In this document: positions 9,202 through 17,802 of the stretch, in pieces | Numbering within the stretch: position 1 is the stretch's first letter | Layout: each line of letters starts with the position of its first letter | Assembly: GCA_050329955.1 (NCBI GenBank) | Contig: JBHJOH010000077.1 | Span: 1-64,000, forward strand | Length of the DNA: 64,000 nt | Direction: 5' to 3' | Source: JAOUGY01 sp050329955 | Lineage (GTDB): Bacteria > Actinomycetota > Acidimicrobiia > Spongiisociales > ZC4RG35 | Position numbers and translations under genes: made by a program | Notes under the pieces: model-generated | Told to the model about the DNA's origin: nothing | Seen by the model: only the letters and a program-made list of their open reading frames with translations | Databases searched by the model: none

Positions 9202-10151
9202 CCCAGCAGGAACCCCACACCCCACGGGAGGTGCATCACCGGAATGGCGACGATTGCCAGCAGCGCTGCCGGCTCGCGGCGTCGCACGGTCGCCCCAACC
9301 GCCGTGATCAGCAGCGCCAGCAGGTAGGCGGCCGGAAGCGCTGAGCCGAGCACCGGGCTGAACATCGCCAGGATCAGCGATGCGGCGAGGCCCACCACCA
9401 GGAGCGGGGCGGCCGTCTGTCGGAAGCGGAGGCTCCCGGGGTGGAGGGCGAGCATCCGTCGCTTCCACTGGCCGTACTCGAAGTATTGGCGGGCCAGGGC
9501 ACCGATGCCGGAACGGGGTCGGTAGCTGACCTTCAGGGCCGGATCGAACCACACCACCCAGCCCGCCTCCCGGATTCGCCAGTTGAGCTCGTAGTCCTGG
9601 TTACGGAGGAATTGCGGGTCGAAACCGCCGACGCGCTCGAGCCAGCTGCGGTCGAACACACCGAGATACACCGTATCGACCGGACCGGCCTCGCCCCCGA
9701 GCCGGTAGCGGGCGTCGCCCACGCCGAGCGGCGTTGACTGGGCCACGGCCACGGCCCGCTCCCACGGCGTCGACCCAACCGCATCCTGGATCCCGCCCAC
9801 GTTGGCCGCTCCGGTGGTCGCCAGCGTGTCGACGGCGCGACGGACGTAGTCAGGGGGCAGGGCGGCGTGCGCATCGCATCGTACGATCACCTCACCCGAG
9901 GAGGCGGCGATGGCCGCATTGAGGGCGTCGGGGGTCCGACCACTCGGATTGTCGACCAGTTCGATCCGGTTCCCGTAGCCGGCCAGGGCGAGTCGGGGGG
10001 CGGCATCGGTCGAGCCGTCCGCCACCACGATCTGGATGGAGCCGGCGTAATCCTGGGCGATGATGCTGTCGATCGCAGCCGCGATCGTCGACTCGGCGTT
10101 GCGGGCCGGCACGATCACCGACACCGACGGTTGGGGAGACATGCCTGTCAT
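9180..10151 (-). CDS. Membrane-associated GT2 glycosyltransferase (ExoA-like)
   Basis: A family 2 inverting glycosyltransferase. The N-terminal GT-A domain begins PSVSVIVPARNAESTI and has VVADGSTD for nucleotide binding, VIVRCDAHAALP as the DxD-region equivalent, and an NQDYELNWRIREAG acceptor/base motif. Hydrophobic segments at the C-terminus indicate membrane attachment, as in ExoA-type succinoglycan transferases. Three in-frame ATGs (10184, 10151, 10142) precede the conserved VSVIVPA. The start is uncertain, and 10151 or 10142 fit the domain best. The gene is on the opposite strand to the rest of the cluster, converges on the GT-B gene with a 22-nt overlap, and is divergent from the sugar transferase. 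Confidence 0.86.
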   Translation of the reverse strand: MTGMSPQPSVSVIVPARNAESTIAAAIDSIIAQDYAGSIQIVVADGSTDAAPRLALAGYGNRIELVDNPSGRTPDALNAAIAASSGEVIVRCDAHAALPPDYVRRAVDTLATTGAANVGGIQDAVGSTPWERAVAVAQSTPLGVGDARYRLGGEAGPVDTVYLGVFDRSWLERVGGFDPQFLRNQDYELNWRIREAGWVVWFDPALKVSYRPRSGIGALARQYFEYGQWKRRMLALHPGSLRFRQTAAPLLVVGLAASLILAMFSPVLGSALPAAYLLALLITAVGATVRRREPAALLAIVAIPVMHLPWGVGFLLGQRHRSS

Positions 10152-10195
10152 GATGCCACTCGGGCGGATCGTCGTGCGAAGCACCCCTCAGTCGG

Positions 10196-10201
10196 TAGCA
10201 T
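10196..10201 (+). promoter_or_regulatory. Putative -10 box (TAGCAT) of the sugar transferase gene
   Basis: TAGCAT lies 9 nt before the GTG at 10211, in the short space between divergent genes. The same hexamer occurs 10 nt before secA. No convincing -35 box is seen. Confidence 0.35.
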
Positions 10202-10210
10202 TCCTGGACA

Positions 10211-11488
10211 GTGCGAACCCGCTTCCTGGTCTCGACCGCCCTCATCGACATCCTCCTGCTGATGGCTGCCATGGCCGGGGCGTCACAGATCGCCTTCGGC
10301 ACCCCGCTGCCGTGGGTGGCGCAGGGACCGAGGGTGATCCCACTCGTGAGCCTGATCCTGACCGGAGCGGCGCTGTCGTCAGCGGTCACGGCCGGCATGT
10401 CGGGTCCCGGGATCCCCCGGCCATCGTACGGACGGGCGGTGGCCATCACCGCCGGCACCCTCGTCTTCGTGGCGGTCACACTGTTCCTCTTCCGCGAGCT
10501 GTACTACTCGAGGACCTTGGTCGGCTGGACGTTGCTGCTCCAGCTCTCCTCGAGTGTGGGACACAGGATCATCCGGCGGCGCCGTCCCTGGACCGAGCGG
10601 CTGGCGGTCATCACCTCCGAGAAACACCTCGCCGATCAGCTCAACGACTCCCCTCACGTCGACATGTTCGACGTGATCGATCCCCAGTCACAGAGCGACA
10701 TCGCCCTCCTCCCCCAGGGGACCACCCTGGCGGTGGACATGCGAGCGGTCCTGACCGATCGCGTTGCCCAGTTCGTGTCGTCGTGCGACATCGCCGGGTA
10801 TGCGGTGCGGCCGCTCGCTTCGGTGTACGAGGAGCACACCGGCCGCATCCCGCTGGTTCATCTGTCGGAAGGCTGGGAGATAACCACTCCGCTGGTCCGG
10901 ACCAGCGTATTCCTACCTGGCAAGCGCCTGTTCGATCTGTTCGTCATCTTGGTGTTGGCGCCGTTGTCGATCCCACTCATGCTGGCGGTCGGCCTCTCCG
11001 TGCGATTGTCGTCGCCCGGTCCGGTGATCTTCTCGCAGCGTCGCATCGGACTCAACGGTCAACCCTTCACCCTCTACAAGTTCCGGACGATGTATGTGGG
11101 TGCCGACGAAGACGGGCCCCGGATGGCCAAGCAGAACGATGACCGGATCGTACGGGGTGGGTCCTTCCTGCGGCGGAGCCGGCTCGACGAGCTTCCACAA
11201 CTCTGGAACGTCGTGAAAGGCGATATGAGTCTGGTGGGTCCCCGGGCCGAACAGATCCCGTTCGTGCGTCAATTCCGGAGACGGATTCCCTTCTACGACC
11301 AACGCCACCTGGTCCGCCCCGGCATCACCGGGTGGGCGCAGGTCAACTACCGCTACGCCGAGAGCTCCGCCGACACCATCGAGAAGCTGTCGTTCGACCT
11401 GTACTACGTGAAGCACATGTCTCCGATTCTCGACATCCAGATCCTGTGGAAGACGGTCTGGACCGTACTCACGGCTGCCGGTCGATGA
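10211..11488 (+). CDS. Polyprenyl-phosphate sugar-1-phosphate transferase
   Basis: A 425-residue polytopic membrane enzyme that begins repeat-unit assembly by moving a sugar-1-phosphate onto undecaprenyl phosphate. The N-terminal half has about four hydrophobic segments and a soluble domain. The C-terminal ~190 residues are the conserved bacterial sugar transferase domain, with KRLFDLFVILVLAPLSIPL (re-entrant helix region), FTLYKFRTMYV, RLDELPQLWNVVKGDMSLVG, PGITGWAQVNYRYAES and DLYYVKHMSPILD. The GTG start follows TAGCAT by 9 nt. The stop overlaps the flippase start (ATGA), supporting joint translation of initiation and export functions. The sugar cannot be told from sequence alone. Confidence 0.93.
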   Translation: MRTRFLVSTALIDILLLMAAMAGASQIAFGTPLPWVAQGPRVIPLVSLILTGAALSSAVTAGMSGPGIPRPSYGRAVAITAGTLVFVAVTLFLFRELYYSRTLVGWTLLLQLSSSVGHRIIRRRRPWTERLAVITSEKHLADQLNDSPHVDMFDVIDPQSQSDIALLPQGTTLAVDMRAVLTDRVAQFVSSCDIAGYAVRPLASVYEEHTGRIPLVHLSEGWEITTPLVRTSVFLPGKRLFDLFVILVLAPLSIPLMLAVGLSVRLSSPGPVIFSQRRIGLNGQPFTLYKFRTMYVGADEDGPRMAKQNDDRIVRGGSFLRRSRLDELPQLWNVVKGDMSLVGPRAEQIPFVRQFRRRIPFYDQRHLVRPGITGWAQVNYRYAESSADTIEKLSFDLYYVKHMSPILDIQILWKTVWTVLTAAGR

Positions 11489-12756
11489 CCGATACACCGA
11501 TCGAAGACCTCTCGCACGGTGTCCGCGCTCCCGGGACCCTGTGGATGATCGTCGGCTCGCTGATCGGCGCAGTCGCCGCCTACCTGTTCCAGTTCCTGGG
11601 GACCCGCGCCCTCGGTGATGAGGGCTTCGCCCCGATCGGTGCACTGTGGACGAGCTTGTTCGTCATCGCCACGGTGGTGCTGGTGCCGCTCGAACAGTTC
11701 GCCACTCGCGAGGCGAGCCGCAACCGGCACGTGTGGATCCATGACCGCTGGGTCTGGATCGCTCTCATCGGTGCCGGCGTCGTGCTCGGCGTCGCTTTCG
11801 TGTGGGCCACCGATCAGCGGTTCTTCGGCGGAGAGCCGATCTACATCGTTCAGATCGGCGTGATGATGCTCGGCTACGGCATCCTCTTCCTGGGACGGGG
11901 CATCCTGGCCGGGCAACGCAGGTTCAGCTCCGTCGGCATTCTGCTGGCCACCGAGTCGGTGCTCCGACTGACGGTGGCGTTCGTCATCCTCGAAACCGGA
12001 GGCGACGCCGTGACGCTCGGCTGGTCGATGGCGGTGGGTCCGCTCATGATGCTGATCGTGCCGTTCTGGCGAAGGCCCGAGGGCGAGCCGATCGGTGAGC
12101 GGACGGAAAGCCCCAGTCGGTTCCTTGCCGCTTATGCGTCGGGTACTGCCGCCTCCCAGATCCTGCTGGCCGCCTCACCGCTGGCGGTGAGCTTCCTGGG
12201 TGGATCCGCCGCCCTGTTCAGCGTGGTGTTCGTCACTTTCACGTTGTTCCGGGCGCCGCTCACCCTGATCTACTCACTCCAGGGTCGGCTTCTCTCGATG
12301 CTGGTTCGATTCGTCGATCAGGGCGAGCGGCGGCGGGTGCGGGTGTTCAGCTCGCAGATCGCCGTCGGCGGACTGCTGCTCACCGCTCTGGCATGGCAGG
12401 TGGGCCGCCTGATCGGTCCCGACATCATCTCGTTCCTGTTCGGACCGGAGTTCAATCCCTCGAGCGAGGTGACCGGGTTGGTGGCCGCCGGCATGGTGGC
12501 CGCATCGGCTGCCCAGATCACCGGGCAGGTGCTCGTGGCGGAGGGCGCCACCGGCCGGCTGGCCAGTGCCTGGACGATCGGACTGGTGTTGGCGTTGGTG
12601 GCGCTGATCGGGCTCGACGGCGAGCCCGACGTGGTGGTGGCGGCGGCATTCGCCCTCGGGGAACTCGCCGCCTTGTGCATGGTGGGTTTCACCGTGATCC
12701 GAAGCCATCGCGCCGATCGGTTCACCCGACCGTCAGTCGAACACCACGGCGCTTGA
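11485..12756 (+). CDS. Polysaccharide flippase, MATE/MOP superfamily (Wzx-like)
   Basis: A 423-residue integral membrane protein with about 12 hydrophobic segments from residue 14 to near the end (for example TLWMIVGSLIGAVAAYLFQF) and a short charged C-terminus. It resembles lipopolysaccharide/O-antigen flippases that move polyprenyl-linked repeat units across the membrane. The ATG at 11485 overlaps the preceding stop by 4 nt and starts just before the first membrane helix. The 3' end overlaps a convergent small gene by 35 nt. No Wzy-type polymerase is recognisable in the cluster, so polymerisation may be encoded elsewhere or not occur. Confidence 0.85.
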   Translation: MTDTPIEDLSHGVRAPGTLWMIVGSLIGAVAAYLFQFLGTRALGDEGFAPIGALWTSLFVIATVVLVPLEQFATREASRNRHVWIHDRWVWIALIGAGVVLGVAFVWATDQRFFGGEPIYIVQIGVMMLGYGILFLGRGILAGQRRFSSVGILLATESVLRLTVAFVILETGGDAVTLGWSMAVGPLMMLIVPFWRRPEGEPIGERTESPSRFLAAYASGTAASQILLAASPLAVSFLGGSAALFSVVFVTFTLFRAPLTLIYSLQGRLLSMLVRFVDQGERRRVRVFSSQIAVGGLLLTALAWQVGRLIGPDIISFLFGPEFNPSSEVTGLVAAGMVAASAAQITGQVLVAEGATGRLASAWTIGLVLALVALIGLDGEPDVVVAAAFALGELAALCMVGFTVIRSHRADRFTRPSVEHHGA

Positions 12757-13117
12757 GGTGGGCTGCGCTCACCCGGGGGAGTGGGTCCAGGACGGCGAGC
12801 TCCCCCTCTCTCCAGGACACCAGCCCTTCGCTCAGCAGCATGGGCAGGTTGACAGGCGCCGGGATGGCACGCGCCGCCCGGGCGGCCGCGGCCAGCCGGA
12901 GCAGGTCGACGACGGCGGCCGGACCGACCGCAGCCACCCAGTAGGTCCGTACGTAGGGGTCGTCCGGTGCCACGCCATCGCAGGGGCCGGGCACCCGGGT
13001 CGGTAGTACCACGGGACGACGGATCACCGTGGGTGACAGGGGCGGTCCCGAGACGTCGGCGGTGTGCGACGTTGTGGGAGGGCGCATATCGTGAGTCTCG
13101 GGAACTGCCGCTGTCAT
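12722..13117 (-). CDS. Conserved-looking small protein of unknown function
   Basis: 131 residues, not recognised. The first ~45 residues are proline-rich and probably disordered. From about residue 46 there is a compact segment starting DDPYVRTYWVAAVGPAAVVD, then an Ala/Arg-rich helix, then LPMLLSEGLVSWREGEL and a basic C-terminus. No signal peptide, membrane helix or cysteine cluster is visible. Reality as a gene is supported by a promoter just upstream (TTGACG, 18 nt, TAGTGT) that would place the transcript start near the ATG. It overlaps the flippase gene by 35 nt at the 3' end. Confidence 0.6.
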   Translation of the reverse strand: MTAAVPETHDMRPPTTSHTADVSGPPLSPTVIRRPVVLPTRVPGPCDGVAPDDPYVRTYWVAAVGPAAVVDLLRLAAAARAARAIPAPVNLPMLLSEGLVSWREGELAVLDPLPRVSAAHLKRRGVRLTVG

Positions 13118-13124
13118 GTGCAGG

Positions 13125-13154
13125 ACACTACAAGAAAACGCAGAACAACGTCAA
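13125..13154 (-). promoter_or_regulatory. Promoter: TTGACG - 18 nt - TAGTGT
   Basis: On the minus strand TTGACG (13154-13149) is followed after 18 nt by TAGTGT (13130-13125), and the ATG of the small gene is 7 nt further on. It is one of the few sites here with both -35 and -10 elements. The surrounding bases are AT-richer than the neighbourhood. Confidence 0.55.
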
Positions 13155-13231
13155 GCAAGCTGTGAGCTGGCCGCGAAAAGTAATGTCGAGACAGGGGGTG
13201 CGGCCCTACGGCGAGCCAGCCGGTGGCCCGA

Positions 13232-15835
13232 TCAGGGCTCGGGTTCCGCAGGCGGTGGCGGCGCCGCCACTCCGACGACGATCGTGACCGTGGCTCCGTA
13301 GCCGACCTCGCTACCTGCACCAGGGCCGAGAGCGACGACCAGACCCACCTGACCGGGATCGGTCACCTCCCGCGTGCTGCGTTGGAACACCAGGTCGAGG
13401 CGGTTCTCGTCGCTGAACGCCTGCAACGCCGCCAGGGCGGCGTCGAACGTGAGGCCATTGACGGTCGGCAACACCCCGGTCGGCGGTATCCCGGTTGACA
13501 CCTCGATGGTCACACCGGTCCCCTGGGGCACGGAGGATCCTGCCCCCGGGCTCTGGGCGAGGACCTCGCCGGCGGGGGAGAGCGACGGCACCTCCACCAC
13601 ATTGGCGCCGAGTTTCGCCTTGCGCAGCTCCGCTCGGGCTGCGTTCACGTCGAGGCCGACCACCGAAGGCACGTCGGTGCTCGGTGTCTTGAAGTACTGG
13701 CTCAGATCCCCGTCGGGTTCGGGAAAGTCGGTCGCTTCCACGTCCTGGAGATACCACGACATGAAGTCACGGAAGATGGGGGCGGGCACCGAGCCGCCGA
13801 ACACCCGCGAGTAAGACTCGCCGTTGATGGTCACGTTGGTGAGCGGGATCTGGTCGGCCTCGTAGCCCACCCACACCGCCGTGGCGTACTGGGGCACAAA
13901 CCCGACGTACCAGGCGTCGCGATAGGCCTGATGAGTGCCGGTCTTGCCACCCTGGGGTCGACCGATGGCGGCGTTGCGAGCCGTTCCGCCGTCGGTAGGC
14001 ACCCGGAGCAGGGGACGACGGGCCGCGGCGAACTTCTCGGGATCGGTGACCTGGGTCACCTCTACCTGGTGTTCGTAGATGACATCGCCGGCGGCGTTGG
14101 TGATCTTCGACACCAGGTAGGGCGATGCGAGAGCGCCGTTGGTGGAGAAGTTGGTGTAGGCCGATGCGATCTCGAGGGGTGTCACCTCGCTGGTTCCCAG
14201 CGTGACCGACGGGACCGGCCGCATTTCGCTCTCGATACCCATGCGGTGGGCCATCTCGACGATGTTCTCGGGACCGATGTCGATCGACATCTGGGCGTAC
14301 ACGGTGTTGGTGGAGCTGGTGGTGGCCTGTTCGACCGACTGCACACCGCTGCCCCCGCCCCCGGCGTTGGACACTCTCCACTCATTGCCCCGCGCGGAGC
14401 ACACGTAGGGGCATTCGATGATCAGCGGTGACGAGGAGTCGTAGTAGCTGCCGAGGGTGAGGTCGCGGCCCTCGAGGTCGCCGTACTCGAGGCCCGCCAT
14501 CAGCGTGAAGGGCTTGAACGCGGAGCCCGGGTTCCGACGACCCTGCACGGCCAGATCGAACTGGTCGACCTCGAAGGGGAGGCCGCTTGCCATGACGCGG
14601 ACCGCCCCGGTGGCTGCCTCGACCGTGGCGATCGCCCCGGTCGGTGAGCAGGAGTTGGCGGCGGCGTAGTTCTCGATCTTCTCCTCGGTGTCCAACCCCA
14701 GTTCGCCTGCCAGATTGGCGCACAGGGCCAGGTTGCGATCCTTGTCCGGATAGGGGAGCCATTGCTGGAGGATCCGGTTGGCCTCGTCCTGGGCTTCCAG
14801 ATCGATGGTCGATTCGATCCTGAGACCCCCACCGCCGCTGCATTCGGTGTCGTCGGCCGGGCAGCCGAAGATGGCGCGTTTGCGCTCCTCCTTGGTGGTG
14901 CCGAGGAAGTCGAACTCGTTGCGATCGAGGTCGAGCAACTGTCGCTTGATCTCGGCAACCACGTGCTCGGCCTGCTCCTGGACGGGGCGGTGGGCGCTCA
15001 CCGTGAGGGGGAGTTCCGAAGCTTCTTCAGCCTGCTCCTCGGTGATCCAGCCGGCTTCCCGCATCTGGACGATCACGTCGTTGCGGCGTTCCAACACCGA
15101 CTCCGGCCGACGGCGCGGATCGTAGAGGGTGGGGTTTCTGACCAGCACCGAGAGTGTGGCGGCTTCCTCGATGGTGAGATCGTCGATGCCCTTGCGGAAG
15201 TACTCGCGGGTTGCGGCGCTGACCCCGTAGGCTCCGTACCCGAAGTACACCGAGTTCAGGTAGTACTCGAGGATCTGTTCCTTCTCGTAGCGTCGTTCCA
15301 GTTCAGCGGCCACGAACGCCTCGGCGATCTTGCGGCGGATGCTCACCTCGGCGCCGACGAAGTTCTGCTTGACCACCTGTTGGGTGATGGTGGAACCGCC
15401 CCGGGTGGTGTCGAGCAGGACGTTGTCGATGGCGGCCGAGGCGATGGCGGAGAAGTCGATGCCCTCGTGCACGAAGAACTCCTGGTCCTCGGCGGCAAGG
15501 ATGGCGTGGATCATCACTTTCGGAATCCGGTCGTACCGGATCGGTCGGCTGATGCGGCCATCGTGGAGTTCGGCGAGCAGCTCCCCCTCGGAGGCGAACA
15601 CCCGGGACACGCGGGACAGGTCCGGGAACGCCAGGTCCATCTCGTCGACGTCGGGGATGAACTCTGCCTCGATGTCGGTGACAGTGCCGTAGGCGGCGTT
15701 GGTGCCCATGAAGCTGAACAGGCCCACCCAGGTGGAAGCCAGGACTGCGATGACGAGCAGACCGGCGAGGGCGGGGAACCAGCGACCCCGCCGTTCGCGG
15801 GCCTCAACCTGATGGAGTGGTGACGTACGAGCCAT
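13232..15835 (-). CDS. Bifunctional class A penicillin-binding protein with two PASTA domains
   Basis: An 867-residue peptidoglycan synthase anchored by one membrane helix (about 17-40). The GT51 transglycosylase domain has AILAAEDQEFFVHEGIDF with catalytic Glu116, then RGGSTITQQVVKQNF and EILEYYLNSVYFGYGAYGV-type motifs. The transpeptidase domain has Ser438 and Lys441 in GSAFKPF, the SxN motif in SSTNTV, and KTG in GGKTGTHQ. Two PASTA repeats close the protein (VPSVVGLDVNAARAEL... and LPTVNGLTFDAALAAL...), which in relatives bind uncrosslinked peptidoglycan. The ATG at 15835 is the first that places the basic cytoplasmic tail before the helix; the frame stays open far upstream by chance because of high GC. 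It is divergent from the mutase gene. Confidence 0.93.
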   Translation of the reverse strand: MARTSPLHQVEARERRGRWFPALAGLLVIAVLASTWVGLFSFMGTNAAYGTVTDIEAEFIPDVDEMDLAFPDLSRVSRVFASEGELLAELHDGRISRPIRYDRIPKVMIHAILAAEDQEFFVHEGIDFSAIASAAIDNVLLDTTRGGSTITQQVVKQNFVGAEVSIRRKIAEAFVAAELERRYEKEQILEYYLNSVYFGYGAYGVSAATREYFRKGIDDLTIEEAATLSVLVRNPTLYDPRRRPESVLERRNDVIVQMREAGWITEEQAEEASELPLTVSAHRPVQEQAEHVVAEIKRQLLDLDRNEFDFLGTTKEERKRAIFGCPADDTECSGGGGLRIESTIDLEAQDEANRILQQWLPYPDKDRNLALCANLAGELGLDTEEKIENYAAANSCSPTGAIATVEAATGAVRVMASGLPFEVDQFDLAVQGRRNPGSAFKPFTLMAGLEYGDLEGRDLTLGSYYDSSSPLIIECPYVCSARGNEWRVSNAGGGGSGVQSVEQATTSSTNTVYAQMSIDIGPENIVEMAHRMGIESEMRPVPSVTLGTSEVTPLEIASAYTNFSTNGALASPYLVSKITNAAGDVIYEHQVEVTQVTDPEKFAAARRPLLRVPTDGGTARNAAIGRPQGGKTGTHQAYRDAWYVGFVPQYATAVWVGYEADQIPLTNVTINGESYSRVFGGSVPAPIFRDFMSWYLQDVEATDFPEPDGDLSQYFKTPSTDVPSVVGLDVNAARAELRKAKLGANVVEVPSLSPAGEVLAQSPGAGSSVPQGTGVTIEVSTGIPPTGVLPTVNGLTFDAALAALQAFSDENRLDLVFQRSTREVTDPGQVGLVVALGPGAGSEVGYGATVTIVVGVAAPPPPAEPEP

Positions 15836-15934
15836 GGATGCGTATCGCTCTTGAGTGGGGAGAGTGTTCGTGCCAGGGGATACAACGTCTGGATCCCCTG
15901 AAAAGTTGCCGACGCCTGCCGACGTCGACCGCAG

Positions 15935-15940
15935 TAGGTT
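15935..15940 (+). promoter_or_regulatory. Putative -10 box (TAGGTT) of mutase gene
   Basis: TAGGTT ends 9 nt before the GTG at 15950, within the 114-nt divergent region shared with the penicillin-binding protein gene. No strong -35 element or Shine-Dalgarno is visible. Confidence 0.35.
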
Positions 15941-15949
15941 ATCCCGATC

Positions 15950-17509
15950 GTGGACAAGAACGAAGGCACGTCGTCTGGAATCGAGATCGCCGCGGTCTAT
16001 CGCGCCGAAGTGGTGCCGGATCGAATCGGTGAGCCGGGGGAGTACCCCTTCACCCGGGGACCCTATCGGGACATGTACCGCGGTCGCCCGTGGACCATGC
16101 GCCAGTACGCCGGGTTCGGAACGGCGGAGGAGACCAACGCCCGGTTTCGTTCGCTGCTGGCGGCCGGGCAGACCGGTCTCTCGGTCGCCTTCGATCTCCC
16201 GACCCAGATGGGGCTGGACTCCGACAGCCCGCTCTCCGAAGGGGAGGTGGGGAAGGTGGGGGTGGCGATCGACTCCATCGATGACATGCGTCGCCTCCTT
16301 CACGACCTGCCGCTGGGTGACGTGTCCACGTCGATGACCATCAACGCCACCGCTCCGATCCTCCTGCTGCTCTATCAGTTGGTGGCCGAGGAGCAGGGTG
16401 TTGCAGCCGACCGGATCCGGGGGACCGTTCAGAACGACATCCTCAAGGAATACGTCGCCCGGGGCACCTACATCTACCCCCCGGGGCCGTCGATGCGGAT
16501 CGTGACCGACCTGTTCGCCTACGCCGCATCGGAGCTGCCCAACTGGAACACCATCTCCATTTCGGGGTACCACATTCGGGAGGCCGGCTCCACTGCCGCC
16601 CAGGAGATGGCATTCACGATCGCCAACGGCATCGCCTATGTGAGAGCCGCCGTGGCCGCCGGCCTCGACATCGACGTGTTCGCTCCCAGGCTCAGCTTCT
16701 TCTGGAACGGCCACAACCACTTCTTCGAGGAGATCGCCAAGTTCCGGGCCGCCCGCCGTATGTGGGCCCGTCTCATGCGCGAGGAGATGGGGGCGACCGA
16801 CCCCCGCTCGTGGGCGATGCGCTTCCACACCCAGACCGCCGGGTCGACCCTCACCGCACAGCAGCCACTCAACAACGTGGTGCGAACCACCGTCCAGGCA
16901 CTGGCGGCGGTGATGGGCGGGACCCAGTCGCTGCACACCAACTCCTTCGACGAAGCACTGGGCCTCCCCACCGAGGAGTCCGCCACCCTGGCACTGCGAA
17001 CCCAGCAGATCCTCGCCTTCGAGTCGGGCACCACCGGCACCGTCGACCCGTTGGCCGGGTCCTACTTCATCGAGTCGCTCACCGACGAGCTCGAAGCCAG
17101 AGCCACGGATCTGTACGACCGGATCGAAGGCATGGGTGGCGCCGTGCGGGCCATCGAGGCCGGGTTCATGCAGGCCCAGATCGAGGACGCCGCCTACGAA
17201 GAGGCCCGTCGCCAGGAGTCGGGCGAGTCGGTGGTGGTCGGTGTGAACCGCTTCGCCGAGAACTCGGCCGGCGTCGTCCCTGTCATGAGAATCGACCCCG
17301 ACCTCGAGGCCGGACAACGCTCCCGTCTGACAGCGTGGAAAGCCCAACGCGACCCACTCGCGGTCGAAGCCGCACTCGCCGAAATCACCGACACCGCCAC
17401 AGGACCGGACAATCTGCTCCCGGTCATGAAGCATGCCCTCGTGCTCGGCGCCACCGTCGGCGAAGTGTCCGATGCCCTGCGCGGCGTGTTCGGAGTGCAC
17501 AGACCGTAA
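15950..17509 (+). CDS. Acyl-CoA mutase large subunit, methylmalonyl-CoA mutase type without B12 domain
   Basis: A 519-residue catalytic TIM-barrel subunit of an adenosylcobalamin-dependent acyl-CoA mutase. Family motifs: TRGPYRDMYRGRPWTMRQYA, GLSVAFDLPTQMGLDSD, NDILKEYVARGTYIYPPGPS, SGYHIREAGS, APRLSFFWNGHNHFFEEIAK and a conserved His in FHTQTAGSTLTAQQ. The QYAGF tyrosine is the residue seen in methylmalonyl-CoA mutases (2-hydroxyisobutyryl-type enzymes have a different residue there), so methylmalonyl-CoA is the best guess. The C-terminal B12-binding domain of one-piece mutases is absent, so a separate small subunit is needed and is not in this window. The nearby carboxylase and biotin ligase genes fit a propionyl-CoA to succinyl-CoA route. 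The TAA stop is followed immediately by a heptad array. Confidence 0.88.
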   Translation: MDKNEGTSSGIEIAAVYRAEVVPDRIGEPGEYPFTRGPYRDMYRGRPWTMRQYAGFGTAEETNARFRSLLAAGQTGLSVAFDLPTQMGLDSDSPLSEGEVGKVGVAIDSIDDMRRLLHDLPLGDVSTSMTINATAPILLLLYQLVAEEQGVAADRIRGTVQNDILKEYVARGTYIYPPGPSMRIVTDLFAYAASELPNWNTISISGYHIREAGSTAAQEMAFTIANGIAYVRAAVAAGLDIDVFAPRLSFFWNGHNHFFEEIAKFRAARRMWARLMREEMGATDPRSWAMRFHTQTAGSTLTAQQPLNNVVRTTVQALAAVMGGTQSLHTNSFDEALGLPTEESATLALRTQQILAFESGTTGTVDPLAGSYFIESLTDELEARATDLYDRIEGMGGAVRAIEAGFMQAQIEDAAYEEARRQESGESVVVGVNRFAENSAGVVPVMRIDPDLEAGQRSRLTAWKAQRDPLAVEAALAEITDTATGPDNLLPVMKHALVLGATVGEVSDALRGVFGVHRP

Positions 17510-17546
17510 CGAGCGACGAGCGACGAGCGACGAGCTGCCAGCCGCT
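17510..17546 (+). repeat. Heptad array A-left (AGCGACG units) at mutase stop codon
   Basis: AGC recurs at 17512, 17519, 17526, 17533 and 17540, exactly every 7 nt, with the unit AGCGACG repeated and then drifting. It begins directly after the TAA of the mutase gene. Its reverse complement is found in array A-right about 180 nt downstream. Confidence 0.85.
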
Positions 17547-17658
17547 TGCGGGCTTCACCGTGGTCTCGTCAGGTCTGGCACCGCCTCCGGACCTGCGGTC
17601 GGCGGACACATCTCCCTTCGGGCAGTTCCGCAACAACCTCCACCTCCGCCACACACGC

Positions 17659-17687
17659 GTAGGGGCGGCCGAGGCGCGAGTACGCCC
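17659..17687 (+). repeat. Copy 1 of a shared GC-rich core between inverted heptad arrays
   Basis: The 18-mer GTAGGGGCGGCCGAGGCG at 17659-17676 is identical to 23560-23577, and similarity continues weakly for ~20 nt (CGAG.ACGC). GGGCG and CGCCC at the two ends could pair as a short stem. It lies between the two arrays of locus A. No coding function is supported for 17547-17700. Confidence 0.7.
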
Positions 17688-17700
17688 AAACCCGAACCCT

Positions 17701-17755
17701 TGGCTCGTTGCTTTGGCTCGTCGCTCGTTGCTTTGGCTCGTAGCTCGTCGCTGGC
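17701..17755 (+). repeat. Heptad array A-right (GCTCGTN/GCTTTG units)
   Basis: GCT occurs at 17703, 17710, 17716, 17723, 17730, 17736, 17743 and 17750, spacing 7 or 6 nt, with a 20-nt higher-order period. The orientation is inverted relative to A-left: GCTCGTCGCTCGT here is the complement of ACGAGCGACGAGC there. It ends 47 nt before the lpdA-like start. Confidence 0.8.
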
Positions 17756-17789
17756 CTACCTGGTACCTGGTAGCTTTCCGGCTGTCGAG

Positions 17790-17795
17790 TAGCCT
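17790..17795 (+). promoter_or_regulatory. Putative -10 box (TAGCCT) of the LpdA-like gene
   Basis: TAGCCT ends 7 nt before the GTG at 17803. The same hexamer precedes the LCP gene (24608) and the dienelactone-hydrolase-like gene (24538-24533, minus strand). Confidence 0.4.
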
Positions 17796-17802
17796 CTCGG
17801 CG

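Noticed and set aside
15836..17500. Long minus-strand frame continuing the penicillin-binding protein frame upstream through the mutase gene
   Set aside because: It is antisense to a clearly conserved mutase, has no domain of its own, and the membrane-anchor start at 15835 is normal for the family.
17510..17755. Insertion sequence with inverted repeats
   Set aside because: The interior is under 200 nt with no transposase frame and no visible target-site duplication; a non-autonomous or REP-like element remains possible.
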